Assembly (NCBI GenBank): GCA_027023255.1
Contig: JALVVU010000070.1
Span: 1-48,463, forward strand
Reading direction: 5' to 3'
DNA from: Desulfurococcales archaeon
Lineage (GTDB): Archaea; Thermoproteota; Thermoprotei_A; Sulfolobales; NBVN01
Length of the DNA stretch: 48,463 bases
Positions 1 to 8,595 of this stretch are shown here, in pieces; the stretch's first letter is position 1, and every line of letters starts with the position of its first letter. The translations under genes were made by a program, and so were the position numbers. The notes beneath the pieces were generated by a model that was given only the letters and a program-made list of their open reading frames with translations, made no database searches and had not been told where the DNA came from.

Positions 1-558
1 TGGTTCACGATCTTGCTCAGGCCCCCGACGGTGGAAGGTCTCCAGCTAATCAGCTTGGGTGCGGGGGTTGCGGTGGCTGAGGCTTTAAGGGAGATCCACG
101 GAGTTGAGGCAACGCTTAAGTGGCCCAATGACGTGCTGGTTGACAGCAGGAAGCTCTGCGGGATCCTAGTTGAGGGGAGGATGGAGGCTGATAGGATCCA
201 CTACGTGCTCGTGGGCATAGGCATAAACGTGAATAACGACATCCCCGAAGACTTGAGGGGCTTTGCCGTCTCGCTTAAGGAGTTGCTTAAGGCCTTAGTC
301 CCCAGGGTTCCCTTGCTGGCCGCCGTACTGGTTAAGTTCGCGGGAATCTACGCCCTACTGAGGCAGGGTGAGTGTGAGGAAGTGCTTCTGAGGTGGAAGA
401 GGCTATCATCAACGCTGGGCAAGGATGTTAGGGTCGTCACGCAGGACGAGGTTATTGAGGGGAAAGCCATTGACGTGGATGTTGACGGGTCCTTAGTGGT
501 TGAGGTGCATGGAACCTTAAGGAAGGTTTACGCTGGTGACGTGATCCACCTAAGGTGA
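1..558 (+). CDS. birA: biotin-[acetyl-CoA-carboxylase] ligase, 3' part (5' end outside window)
   Basis: This enzyme activates biotin with ATP and joins it to a lysine of a biotin carboxyl carrier protein. The frame is open to base 1 and reads WFTILLRPP before the TTG that the ORF track uses as a start. That stretch matches the family strand ending in LLRP, so the gene begins upstream of the window and the GRGRxxR biotinyl-AMP loop is not seen. Visible are the KWPNDVLV motif and the following KLCGILVEG strand (biotin and lysine contacts), the GIGINVN strand, and a small C-terminal SH3-like domain (last 50 residues, ending in YAGDVIHLR). No DNA-binding domain can be judged. The identity is secure for the part present. 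Confidence 0.88.
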   Translation, partial: WFTILLRPPTVEGLQLISLGAGVAVAEALREIHGVEATLKWPNDVLVDSRKLCGILVEGRMEADRIHYVLVGIGINVNNDIPEDLRGFAVSLKELLKALVPRVPLLAAVLVKFAGIYALLRQGECEEVLLRWKRLSSTLGKDVRVVTQDEVIEGKAIDVDVDGSLVVEVHGTLRKVYAGDVIHLR

Positions 559-636
559 GCGCACTTTAATCATCAATAATCCTAAGCCTAGATAAGGGCA
601 GGGAATGTTTATGTGGGTTGGTGGTTGGGTTTCTGT

Positions 637-673
637 CAGGGTTCTGCGGGGCGAATGGAGGCTCCGAGCCCTG
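637..673 (+). other. 8-bp hairpin between birA and the PaREP1-like gene
   Basis: CAGGGTTC (637-644) can pair with GAGCCCTG (666-673), including one G-T pair, around a 21-nt loop. It lies in the 127-bp gap after birA and ends 12 bp before the TTG of the next gene. No T-run follows it, so it is not an obvious terminator. It could be a leader structure or chance. Confidence 0.3.
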
Positions 674-685
674 TGAGATCTAAGC

Positions 686-1018
686 TTGGATGAGGATCCT
701 GTGCCATTGGGCTCGACCACCACCTATGACTCAGCACCCCGATGGGGGGCTACGGCGCTAGCCGTCAAGACCATAGCCTACGAGAGGGAGGGGAGAAGGT
801 TAGCAAGCCATGGAGAGCTGTGGGAATATGTCGACAGGTTAATCGAGGAGACAGGAGATGAGGAGCTGGGAGACCTGTGGAGAACAGCGACAGCTATGCG
901 CGTGAACTTCTACGAGAACTGGGCACCTCAGAGAGAGGTAAGAAGGTCCTTAAAGAGAGTAGAAGCTTTCCTAGAAAAACTCAGGAAACTAAGACGGAGA
1001 ACACAGACCACTAGATAA
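686..1018 (+). CDS. PaREP1-family / HEPN-like small protein, possibly N-terminally truncated
   Basis: This 110-residue protein resembles the core of the crenarchaeal PaREP1 family, all-helical proteins related to HEPN domains. The order is a helix with WGATALAVKTIA, then SHGELWEYVDRLIEETGDEEL, then LWRTATAMRVNFYENW and a basic C-terminal helix. PaREP1 members normally carry about 40 more N-terminal residues of helical DNA-binding-like sequence. Here an in-frame TGA at 674 stops the frame just upstream, and the only starts are TTG 686 or GTG 701, without a good ribosome site. The position usually read as LHxNFYE is MRVNFYE here, so the usual histidine is arginine. It is either a decayed copy or a short stand-alone form. 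Family assignment is by eye. Confidence 0.5.
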   Translation: MDEDPVPLGSTTTYDSAPRWGATALAVKTIAYEREGRRLASHGELWEYVDRLIEETGDEELGDLWRTATAMRVNFYENWAPQREVRRSLKRVEAFLEKLRKLRRRTQTTR

Positions 1019-1126
1019 CCCTAGGCTTCCACAGTCCTGTGGGCAATTATTCTTGGGCAACGAGGGTCTCTCATGCAGTGGCTTGGGTGACCGTGGCCCC
1101 TTACCCATTGACTCCTGGCTCAGTGC

Positions 1127-3487
1127 TTATGTGCCCGCAAATCTTATGGTGGCTATGGCCTGACCTAAGGCTATTCCTCCATCACCTGCTGGGGCCTTCG
1201 TTGGGAGGAGTACCTTAGTGGTAGGTGATGCTAACTTCACGGCTTTCTTCAGGCCACGCACTATGAAGTCATTAACCATTGCACCTCCGCCCAAGACGAT
1301 CGTGTCTGACTCGAACTCCTTGAGGGTCTCCGCAGCTACCCTACCTAGGGCTAGGCCTAGGCCTTCCTGGACGGATCTGGCGGCATCACGTGGCGTGACC
1401 TCCTTCCTCACGTGAACTAACTCGTACGTCTTCATCAGTGCGTCAACAACGCTAATCACCCTTACCTCACCCGCCTCCCTCTCGGTGAAGGAGTTAAGTA
1501 TGCGTGGGTCGCTCGCCGCACCCCTAGCGAAGGACTCGAGCTTGATGGCGGGCTCGCCCTCGTAAGTCCTCCTTAAGCAAACACCTAGGAGTGATGAAGC
1601 GGCATCCAAGAATCTCCCCGCGGACGATGACCACACCACGTTGCCTGACTTGATTGAGGAGGCAAGCATCCTTACCTCAACCTCACCCAGTCTCAGCCCG
1701 TTAATCGCTCCTGACGCCCTCAGCACCTTAAGCGCTTCGTCAACCCCGTACTTATGGGCTAGGGCTGTGAAGAGGTACCTAGCTGGGAACTCAACCGTGA
1801 CGTCCCCTCCAACCAGGGGTAGGTACTCGAGGTGTGCTACCCTCTCGTAGCTTAAATCTTCGTGAATAACGAAAACCTCGCCACCCCACACCGCGCTGTC
1901 ATCGCCGTACCCCACACCATCAGCTATGACTGCCACGACGCCCTTACCCAGCAACCCGTGCTCAGCCATCGTGGCTAGTGCGTGGGCGTAGTGGTGCTGA
2001 ACCTCGATTACGTGCCGCGTTCCCCACTCTCGGGCACGGGCTAGTCCCAAGGATCTGGAGGTGTATGATGGGTGCTTGTCAACTACGACCGTGGCGTTCC
2101 GCGTGATGATGCGGTAGTTGCGGATTAGGTAGTCAATAAACTTGACCAGGTCTTGAGCCGTGTCCAGGTCGCTTAGGTCGCCGACGTACTGTGTGAGGAT
2201 CACCTTGTCCTCGAACCCCACGGCCCCCGCACCCTGTAGGTCGGCGCCAAAGGCAATAACGTCCCTAGGTAACTTACGGCGTATCTTAACCCAGGTTGGG
2301 GCGTATCCCCTAGACCTCCTGAGCATGACGGGTGTCCCGTCCGTGAATCTGAGGACTGAGTCATCAACCCTATTCACTATGACCCTATCGTGGTGTAGGA
2401 AGTAGTCGACGAAGCCGGAGAGAACCTTCCTAGCGCATTCCTCGTTAATGCACATGGGTTTCCCGTGGGGGTTGCCGCTCGTCATTATGAGGAACTTATC
2501 CTTGGTTTCCTGTAGGAGTAGGTAGTGAAGGGCTGTGTACGGCAGGAACACACCCTCAACGTCCAGCCCTGGGGAGACGTACTTAGAGACAGGGGTGTTC
2601 TCAGCCTTAGGGAGTAACAGTATCGGTGACTGCGGTGACGTCAGGATCTCCTCAGCCTCCTTACTTAACTTGACGAGCTTACTCAGCACACTCAGGTTAA
2701 GGCCCATGACAGCGAAGGGCTTCGTTGGTCGCCCTTTTCTCCTCCTCAGCTCGAGCACCACGTCATCGTCGCTGGCTAGTGCGGCTATGTGGTAGCCTCC
2801 GAGGCCCTTGACAGCCACTATATTACCTTCATCCACGAGCTTAGCGGCCTCTGAGATTGGGTCCTTAGCACTTATTAGGTTCCCCTCGCGGTCCTCGAGC
2901 CAGAGCCTAGGTCCGCATTTAGGGCAGCTAATGCCTTGCGCGTGGTAACGCCTGATGTTGTTGATGTCCCCGTACTCCTTAAGGCATTCCTCGCAGAGGG
3001 GGAAGTCACGCATTGACGTGTTCTCCCTGTCGTATGGTGTCCTGTACATCATTGAGAATCTGGGGCCGCACCACGCGCAGGAGTTGAAGGCGTACCTGAA
3101 GCGCCTGTCGTTAGGGTTAAGTACTTCGGCTAGGCAGTGGGGGCATATGGCTAGGTCCGGCGGTATCATCGAACGTTTAACGACGGCACTGCCGCTCCTA
3201 AGTATCCGGAAGTCCCGTAACCCCCTAGGCTTGACCGGGGTTATCTCGATGGACTCAATTATGGCTGGGGGCGGTCTCTCCTCGATTAATCCTTTAAGGA
3301 ACCTCGAGACGGAGTCAGCGCTACCCTCCAAGTGAATCTCGACTTCAGAACCACCTACGTTCCTCACGTACCCGGCTACGCCGGTGCTTAGAGCTAACCT
3401 ATGGATGAAAGGGCGGAACCCGACGCCCTGAACTATCCCCTCAACCGTTACGTGAAGCGCTACCCTACCGTCGCTGCTTGCGTTCAT
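1127..3487 (-). CDS. hypF: carbamoyltransferase HypF ([NiFe] hydrogenase maturation)
   Basis: HypF uses carbamoyl phosphate and ATP to make carbamoyl-AMP and passes the carbamoyl group to the C-terminal cysteine of HypE, the source of the cyanide ligands of [NiFe] hydrogenases. At 786 residues it has full family length and all domains in order: an acylphosphatase domain (VQGVGFRPF at residues 19-27, with Arg25 and Asn43), two zinc-finger pairs starting at CPHC (115-118), a YrdC domain (GLGGYHIAALASDDD, RRRKGRPTKPFAVM) and a Kae1-like C-terminal domain (HHYAHALATMAEH, DGVGYGDDSAVWGGE, GGGAMVND). It follows the glycerate kinase on the same strand after 33 bp. No other hyp gene or hydrogenase subunit lies in the window, so its partners must be elsewhere. 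Confidence 0.97.
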   Translation of the reverse strand: MNASSDGRVALHVTVEGIVQGVGFRPFIHRLALSTGVAGYVRNVGGSEVEIHLEGSADSVSRFLKGLIEERPPPAIIESIEITPVKPRGLRDFRILRSGSAVVKRSMIPPDLAICPHCLAEVLNPNDRRFRYAFNSCAWCGPRFSMMYRTPYDRENTSMRDFPLCEECLKEYGDINNIRRYHAQGISCPKCGPRLWLEDREGNLISAKDPISEAAKLVDEGNIVAVKGLGGYHIAALASDDDVVLELRRRKGRPTKPFAVMGLNLSVLSKLVKLSKEAEEILTSPQSPILLLPKAENTPVSKYVSPGLDVEGVFLPYTALHYLLLQETKDKFLIMTSGNPHGKPMCINEECARKVLSGFVDYFLHHDRVIVNRVDDSVLRFTDGTPVMLRRSRGYAPTWVKIRRKLPRDVIAFGADLQGAGAVGFEDKVILTQYVGDLSDLDTAQDLVKFIDYLIRNYRIITRNATVVVDKHPSYTSRSLGLARAREWGTRHVIEVQHHYAHALATMAEHGLLGKGVVAVIADGVGYGDDSAVWGGEVFVIHEDLSYERVAHLEYLPLVGGDVTVEFPARYLFTALAHKYGVDEALKVLRASGAINGLRLGEVEVRMLASSIKSGNVVWSSSAGRFLDAASSLLGVCLRRTYEGEPAIKLESFARGAASDPRILNSFTEREAGEVRVISVVDALMKTYELVHVRKEVTPRDAARSVQEGLGLALGRVAAETLKEFESDTIVLGGGAMVNDFIVRGLKKAVKLASPTTKVLLPTKAPAGDGGIALGQAIATIRFAGT

Positions 3488-3520
3488 CAGCGTCGTTCCC
3501 TGCTTTAAGGGTTAGCCGAG

Positions 3521-4990
3521 TTATTTGCTTTTCACGTCCCCAAGTACCACAGCTATGACGAGAGAGTTAACATTCGTTCGCGTTGGGCCCGTGACGAGTA
3601 GGGCATTACCTTCCTTTAAGGCGCTGTACGCGTCGTGTCGGCGCAGTACCTCCTCTATATCTACGCCCTTACCCTCAAGGATCTCCGCCGTGTAGCTGTC
3701 TACGAGGCCCCCGGCAGCGTCGGTAGGGCCGTCGGTCCCATCAGTGTCCACCGCAAGCAACGCTGTACCGCGTAATCCCTTAATTTTCCTTGATGCAGAA
3801 AGCGCCAGTTCCTGGTTGGGGCCGCCAAGACCCGGCTCCCCGAGAATGGTTACCGTGGTTTCACCGCCAGCTATTATGGCTACAGGCGCCTTAAACGGCC
3901 TCCCCCTCCTCCAGACCTCCTCAATCACCGAAGCTATCACTAAGCCAGCGTCCTTCGCTTCACCCTCAAGCGTCGTCGTAAGTACGTAAGGCGTTAAGCC
4001 CAGCTTCGCGGCCTCGCGGGCGGCACTCTCGCAGGCTAAGGCACCACTACCAACTATGAAGTTATGGACGTTAGGTAGGTCCTCCTTCAGAGTCTCCTCA
4101 ACCTCCCCCCTCATTCCCTTCTCTAGGTGTTTCCTTACCGCCTCAGGTACCTTGTCGAGTATGTCGTAGACCTTAAGCACTCTGTAGGCGTCCTCGAAGG
4201 TCGTTGGGTCCTTCACCGTGGGTCCCGAGGCGATAGCCTCCAGCGGGTCGCCGACGACGTCGGAGAGTATGAGACCTATGAGGGTGCCCTTAACGCGTTT
4301 CGCGAGCTTCCCTCCCTTAACCTTAGATATATGCTTCCTGACGGCGTTGATCTCGTAGATCTTGGCACCGCTCTTAAGCAGTAACTCGTTTGTCCTTACC
4401 TTGTCATCTAAGCTAATCCCGTCCTCAGGCATGGCGAAGATTGCTGACCCTCCCCCCGATATCAGCACTATTAGGATGTCGTTGGGCCCTACCTTCTCGG
4501 CTATACGCACACCTTCTGCCGCACCCTTAACGGAGTTCTCGTCAGGTATCGGGTGGCCCGCCTCAATCACTTTGAGCTTACGTAGTTTCTCGCCGTACCC
4601 GTACTTGGTGACCGCTACCCCCTCAACTATTAGGTCCCCTAACACGTCTTCAACCGCCCTAGCCATCGGGCATGCCGCCTTACCGAAGGCCACCACGTAA
4701 ACTTTACCCTCAACGCTGAATTCCTTCCCATAAACCCTGAGCTTGCCGTCCTCATAGCTTAACGCCTTCCTCACAGCAACGTAGGGATCCGAGTCCCTTA
4801 GTGCTGCCTCCATAATTTTCAAAGCGAGCTCCTTAGCCTTAATGTCCCCGCTAGCTAGGAGCTCCTTATACCTCTCCTTTAGCGTACCCTCACCCAACGT
4901 GATGATCCCTAAGCATTGATTGCGGGCACTCAAATAAATGGCTTCTAACTGATTACCGTGCTCACGGGTATCACATCGTGTATATGTCAC
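3521..4990 (-). CDS. gck: glycerate 2-kinase (MOFRL family)
   Basis: The enzyme phosphorylates D-glycerate to 2-phosphoglycerate. In archaea this serves branched Entner-Doudoroff and related sugar routes. Clear family blocks are VVAFGKAACPMARAVE, GHPIPDENSVKGA, the glycine-rich LISGGGSAIF loop, INAVRKHISKVKGGKLA, LILSDVVGDPLEAIASGPT, GGETTVTI with LGGPNQELALS, and the C-terminal MOFRL region (DTDGTDGPTDAAGG). The first 30 residues of the ORF (from ATG 4990) look unlike the family, which usually starts near the ERYKELL helix. A TTG at residue 32 could be the real start. It is probably co-transcribed with hypF, although no functional link is known. It lies back-to-back with the GH130 gene across 91 bp. 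Confidence 0.93.
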   Translation of the reverse strand: MTYTRCDTREHGNQLEAIYLSARNQCLGIITLGEGTLKERYKELLASGDIKAKELALKIMEAALRDSDPYVAVRKALSYEDGKLRVYGKEFSVEGKVYVVAFGKAACPMARAVEDVLGDLIVEGVAVTKYGYGEKLRKLKVIEAGHPIPDENSVKGAAEGVRIAEKVGPNDILIVLISGGGSAIFAMPEDGISLDDKVRTNELLLKSGAKIYEINAVRKHISKVKGGKLAKRVKGTLIGLILSDVVGDPLEAIASGPTVKDPTTFEDAYRVLKVYDILDKVPEAVRKHLEKGMRGEVEETLKEDLPNVHNFIVGSGALACESAAREAAKLGLTPYVLTTTLEGEAKDAGLVIASVIEEVWRRGRPFKAPVAIIAGGETTVTILGEPGLGGPNQELALSASRKIKGLRGTALLAVDTDGTDGPTDAAGGLVDSYTAEILEGKGVDIEEVLRRHDAYSALKEGNALLVTGPTRTNVNSLVIAVVLGDVKSK

Positions 4991-5025
4991 GCAGTTACTC
5001 CACGCGGTAGTAAAACAACGTTACG

Positions 5026-5033
5026 TTTTAATT
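5026..5033 (+). promoter_or_regulatory. TATA-like box for the GH130 gene
   Basis: TTTTAATT lies 49-56 bp before the GTG start at 5082. That spacing would put transcription start near 5055 and leave a leader of about 27 nt holding a G-rich ribosome site (GGGGGG near 5068-5073). The call is inferred from sequence only. Confidence 0.4.
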
Positions 5034-5081
5034 CTTCCATCATGTCATTATGTATGACCGAGTTTATGGGGGGTTGATTCG

Positions 5082-6176
5082 GTGACGAACCCTGTATTCG
5101 GTAATAATGTCTTCAGCAAGGCAGTTGGATTTGATGAGGCCCCTAAGCTCCGGAAGTTCGAAACAACCGACATAGTCCGTAGGCTAGGCGTCATCACGCC
5201 AAGGAAGGTCGTACTCAGGAACTACCCTGTGGAGAACCCCACAGCAGTGTTTAACGCCGCAATCACAGTGAAGGGTGATAAGGCGTTCGTTATCGCGAGG
5301 ATAGTTATGGGGTACTTCCTCTACGTCTCAGCTATAGTTTCCATAGAGATACCTCTGCAGGAGATTTACGACGGCACAGTGTCCCGCAAGAGCTATAAGG
5401 CAAACATAGTTCTCTACCCTTCAACAAAGTACGATATTTGGGGAGCCGAAGACCCTAGGGTATATGAATTCGACGGCAAACTATGCATGACATATACCGG
5501 CAGAACCTCCGATTACTTCAAGCCGGTGGCTTCACGAGAACGCACCCTCCCAATAACCGCCATCCTCAACGGTGAGGGTGAGTGGCGCAGGAAGTACGCA
5601 CACGTCATGCCTGAGTCACTGAGAAAGCACGTCATAAGCGATAAAGACGCGTTCCTAGCCCGCCTCGACAGTGAGGCAATTTTCCTGCACAGACCGCACA
5701 TGGATGATAATTACCAGTACCTCACCGCCAGTAGGGTTAAGGAGGAGGGCTTAGTTCGTGAGGGATTCACCGAGCTTGAAGAGTATGGGACAACGTGGGT
5801 AATGCCTCACGCGTCCTTCGAGCTTAAGTTGGGGTGGTCAGCACCCATAATGAACCTTGGCCCAGATAAGGTGGTAACGCTAGCCCACGGCGTGGATAAT
5901 GACTTAGAGGTCTACCGGGCCCTCGCCATCCTCCTGAAGTACTCAAGAAGTGAAGGCTTCGTCGTGGAGGCGGTGACGCCTACCTACATCATGGAGCCTA
6001 GGAGCCCGTCTGAGCTGTTTGGTGACAGGCCCTATACGATATTCCCGTGCGGTGCGTGGGTTGTTGATAAGGAGAAAGCCCTAGTGACTTACGGCGCCGG
6101 AGACTATATGGTGGGGATAGGGGAGCTGGACATAAACGAGTTGCTGGGCCTACTTGATAAAGGCAGGATCTACTGA
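5082..6176 (+). CDS. GH130-type glycoside phosphorylase/hydrolase (DUF377 family)
   Basis: GH130 enzymes are five-bladed propellers. Most phosphorolyse beta-1,4- or beta-1,2-mannosides, and some hydrolyse them. The diagnostic block WGAEDPRVYEFDGKLCMTYTG (about residues 120-141) contains the family Asp and the Arg expected near phosphate. Further blade motifs are IFLHRPHMDD, the APIMNLGPDKVVTLAHGVD block and a closing GAGDYMVGIGELD. The length, 364 aa, is typical. There is no signal peptide, so it is cytosolic. The GTG start follows a G-rich site. It converges on the glycosidase and ABC genes, which suggests imported oligosaccharide as substrate. Whether it is a mannoside phosphorylase or a hydrolase cannot be read from sequence alone. 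Confidence 0.85.
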   Translation: MTNPVFGNNVFSKAVGFDEAPKLRKFETTDIVRRLGVITPRKVVLRNYPVENPTAVFNAAITVKGDKAFVIARIVMGYFLYVSAIVSIEIPLQEIYDGTVSRKSYKANIVLYPSTKYDIWGAEDPRVYEFDGKLCMTYTGRTSDYFKPVASRERTLPITAILNGEGEWRRKYAHVMPESLRKHVISDKDAFLARLDSEAIFLHRPHMDDNYQYLTASRVKEEGLVREGFTELEEYGTTWVMPHASFELKLGWSAPIMNLGPDKVVTLAHGVDNDLEVYRALAILLKYSRSEGFVVEAVTPTYIMEPRSPSELFGDRPYTIFPCGAWVVDKEKALVTYGAGDYMVGIGELDINELLGLLDKGRIY

Positions 6177-6189
6177 TCCGTTCCACAAC

Positions 6190-6210
6190 TTTTTCCTTAA
6201 TAGGGAAAAG
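6190..6210. terminator. bidirectional hairpin terminator between convergent genes
   Basis: TTTTCC (6191-6196) pairs with GGAAAA (6204-6209) around a 7-nt loop. The T-run serves the rightward GH130 gene and the A-run gives Ts to the leftward glycosidase gene. The 51-bp convergent spacer holds nothing else. Confidence 0.5.
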
Positions 6211-6227
6211 CCCATAGAGCCTGCGGG

Positions 6228-8462
6228 CTAGCCCTTAGGCTCGACAACCACTACTTCATACTCCTTAAGCACGTTAACGTCGATGACTAGCCACTCACCC
6301 TCACCACGTGATTCTAACGTAGCGCCATTCTTGAGGGGTGCGCGCGCCACGAACTTGCTTGGGTCGCCGACACGTACTTTAATTGTGATGTTCGTGACTG
6401 GGATCACTTCCCGTGGGGGATGCACTGCTGCTGAGGTGCTGTAGCCTGGTATTGGTTGCTTTGTCCTCCCTATGCCTATGGCTTGGATTCTCTGGTTGTA
6501 CGTGTGGTTGAGGAGATGCATGATTACCCTATCGCCCTGCCTAAAGTACTCGGTGCTGACGGTTTCCGGCGCCTCCACCTTCACTGGCGCGTCATCCTTG
6601 GCCACGTGTTTCACTGCGTTCATTATTAGGCGTCTATAGGTTGGTAGCCCGATGCGCCAGTAGTGCCTGCCTAACTGCCAAGTATAGTACGCAGACCTCC
6701 CCTTACCGTGAGTGCAGGTCATTATGGCTGGTAACTCGGTGGCTCCCGCGATGGCTGGTGGCGACCTCCCTAGGGTGTATTCGAAGCCCCACTCACTCGC
6801 TGGTAGCGCTACCCGCGCCACTACCTCAGCGTCACTCTTCACTATCGTATGCCACCCCATGTGTGGGGCTACGCGTTCCCTGGTGAAGTCGTAGCTCATG
6901 TCACCCACGAGTATGGGTGCTTGATGCACGCCCTCGAGTAAGGGGTGCTTCTGATTTACTGGCGTGACGTACGTCCACGGTAGCTTAAGAAGCCCCCTGA
7001 ACCTTGTGTTAAGCACGTCAGCTAGACCGAACTCGTATCTTTCCACGCATCTGTCACCGCACGTGCTGGTTAAGTACGTAGCTATTAGACCGCCACCATT
7101 CTTCACGTACTCCTTGAGTGCCTTCAAGGCGTTATCGGGTAGGCACACAGTGTTAGCTAGTATAACCACGGAGTACTTCCTCAGGCGCTCACTCGTTAGG
7201 TCCCTCCCGGCAATGAAGTCCACAGGCACATGCTCATGCTTGAGGGCATAGTAGAACCCCCTAATCTCATCGACGTAGTGCTCCGGCTTATCACGCCCGT
7301 AGTGATCCCTAGTGATGTTCGACACAACTATCGCCGCGTAGGGGAGAGGCTCGGCACCATCTAGGTACTCCTCTATGCGTTTATGTTCCTCGAAAACCTC
7401 CTTAATCGCGTTTAGGGCTGTCCTATCCTGGGCGTAGGAGTTCGAGAATATCAACGCCCATGGTGAACCGCCCGCAATTATCGTTTCCCTTAAGCCCTGC
7501 CTTATGTTTAGGGGTGTTGACGGGACCACAGTCCTGTATAGGTGGAAGTAGTTTCGGGACGCCCATACGGTCTTCCCCTCACCCAGCATTGCCTTGGTTA
7601 GCTTGACCATCTCGGTTATGAAGCCGGGGGGCTGGTGATCAGCCTCACTGCACTCGGCGAAGACCGCGTCCAGGTAGTCCCTGCCCTCCTCCACAACGCG
7701 GTTAGTTCTTCCTGCCCATCCCCCTGGGTGGCTGTTGTACATGAATAACGCGTCCGGTTTCCTTGACTTAACGAGTGAGTGAAGCTCCTTTAACCTCTCC
7801 ACCACGACGCGGTATCTCCAGTCCCAGAGCTCCCTCCATCTACTGTCCCGCCAGTCAGGCTTCTCAGGCATGTCGTATCCGTGCTCCTCCTTAAACCTCC
7901 TTCTGCACCATTCACAATAGCATGAGCGCTCATAGTCAGGCTGGTACCTGAAGGAATCGAGGAATATTCCGTCAACACCTAACTCGAGGGCTTCAAGCAC
8001 CTCCTTTCTTATGAAGTCCCTGAATGGGCTGTTTAAGCACATCTGAGGCCATTCAGGTTCGTACCCCTCCTCGTAGTAGGGTACGTGCTCTAGGAGTATT
8101 GTCTCGCCTCTCGCGTTGACTTGTGCCCAGTTAGCGTGTTTCCTGTAGAGCCACCTGTTGGCTGTGTGGGCCACCATCGCCACGACCTTAACGCCGAGCT
8201 TCTTACCTTCCTCGACCGCGTCCCTAACTATGTCCCCGACCATCTTGCTGTGTTCCGGCCCTACCTCCCCTTCACGGTAGAATATCCGGCCCCACCCATC
8301 GCGGGCGAAGATAACTAACACGTTGGCGCCTAGGTCGTGGGCTAGGCGCGCGAGTTCAGTGCCTGTGAGACCTTCTATGCTTGATCCGTACCTGTCCTCT
8401 ATGTTGAATTGGAGAACCCTCGTTGGTTTCTGGAACCAAGGTCTTGAATCGCCTTGACTCAT
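6228..8462 (-). CDS. GHL6/GH42-like glycosidase with trimerisation-type domain
   Basis: A 744-residue cytosolic protein without signal peptide. Residues about 15-330 form a TIM barrel of the 'hypothetical glycosyl hydrolase 6' type. Marks are LARLAHDLGANVLVIFARDG, VDGIFLDSFRYQ with the acidic residue of the barrel strand, and the cysteine-rich CYCEWCRRRFKEEHGYDMP typical of the family. Residues about 370-620 resemble the glutamine-amidotransferase-like trimerisation domain of GH42 beta-galactosidases (KYSVVILANTVCLPDNALKALK, VKNGGGLIATY). A beta-rich C-terminal domain follows. The substrate is unknown. It sits downstream of the sugar ABC operon with a 133-bp gap that has its own TATA-like box and a tandem repeat. 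GGTGA lies 7 nt before the ATG. Confidence 0.78.
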   Translation of the reverse strand: MSQGDSRPWFQKPTRVLQFNIEDRYGSSIEGLTGTELARLAHDLGANVLVIFARDGWGRIFYREGEVGPEHSKMVGDIVRDAVEEGKKLGVKVVAMVAHTANRWLYRKHANWAQVNARGETILLEHVPYYEEGYEPEWPQMCLNSPFRDFIRKEVLEALELGVDGIFLDSFRYQPDYERSCYCEWCRRRFKEEHGYDMPEKPDWRDSRWRELWDWRYRVVVERLKELHSLVKSRKPDALFMYNSHPGGWAGRTNRVVEEGRDYLDAVFAECSEADHQPPGFITEMVKLTKAMLGEGKTVWASRNYFHLYRTVVPSTPLNIRQGLRETIIAGGSPWALIFSNSYAQDRTALNAIKEVFEEHKRIEEYLDGAEPLPYAAIVVSNITRDHYGRDKPEHYVDEIRGFYYALKHEHVPVDFIAGRDLTSERLRKYSVVILANTVCLPDNALKALKEYVKNGGGLIATYLTSTCGDRCVERYEFGLADVLNTRFRGLLKLPWTYVTPVNQKHPLLEGVHQAPILVGDMSYDFTRERVAPHMGWHTIVKSDAEVVARVALPASEWGFEYTLGRSPPAIAGATELPAIMTCTHGKGRSAYYTWQLGRHYWRIGLPTYRRLIMNAVKHVAKDDAPVKVEAPETVSTEYFRQGDRVIMHLLNHTYNQRIQAIGIGRTKQPIPGYSTSAAVHPPREVIPVTNITIKVRVGDPSKFVARAPLKNGATLESRGEGEWLVIDVNVLKEYEVVVVEPKG

Positions 8463-8473
8463 ATTAAGTCACC

Positions 8474-8493
8474 TTTTCACGTATTTTCACGTA
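8474..8493 (-). repeat. perfect 10-bp tandem repeat, candidate operator of the glycosidase gene
   Basis: On the gene strand the unit TACGTGAAAA occurs twice back-to-back, 11 bp before the start codon. It lies between the predicted transcription start and the ribosome site. A 10-bp period places both units on the same DNA face, as expected for a dimeric regulator. Regulator identity is unknown. Confidence 0.45.
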
Positions 8494-8525
8494 CCCCACA
8501 TAACTTGAGAGGGAATTACATGTAA

Positions 8526-8534
8526 GATTAAAAG
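8526..8534 (-). promoter_or_regulatory. TATA-like box for the glycosidase gene
   Basis: CTTTTAATC on the minus strand lies about 65-72 bp before the start codon at 8462 and predicts transcription start near 8505. It implies the glycosidase can be expressed apart from the upstream ABC operon. Confidence 0.35.
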
Positions 8535-8595
8535 ACTGCTTGAGCGTGTTAGGCCTTCCTTCATTAGTTTCCCCCACCGCCTTACCTGACTTGCC

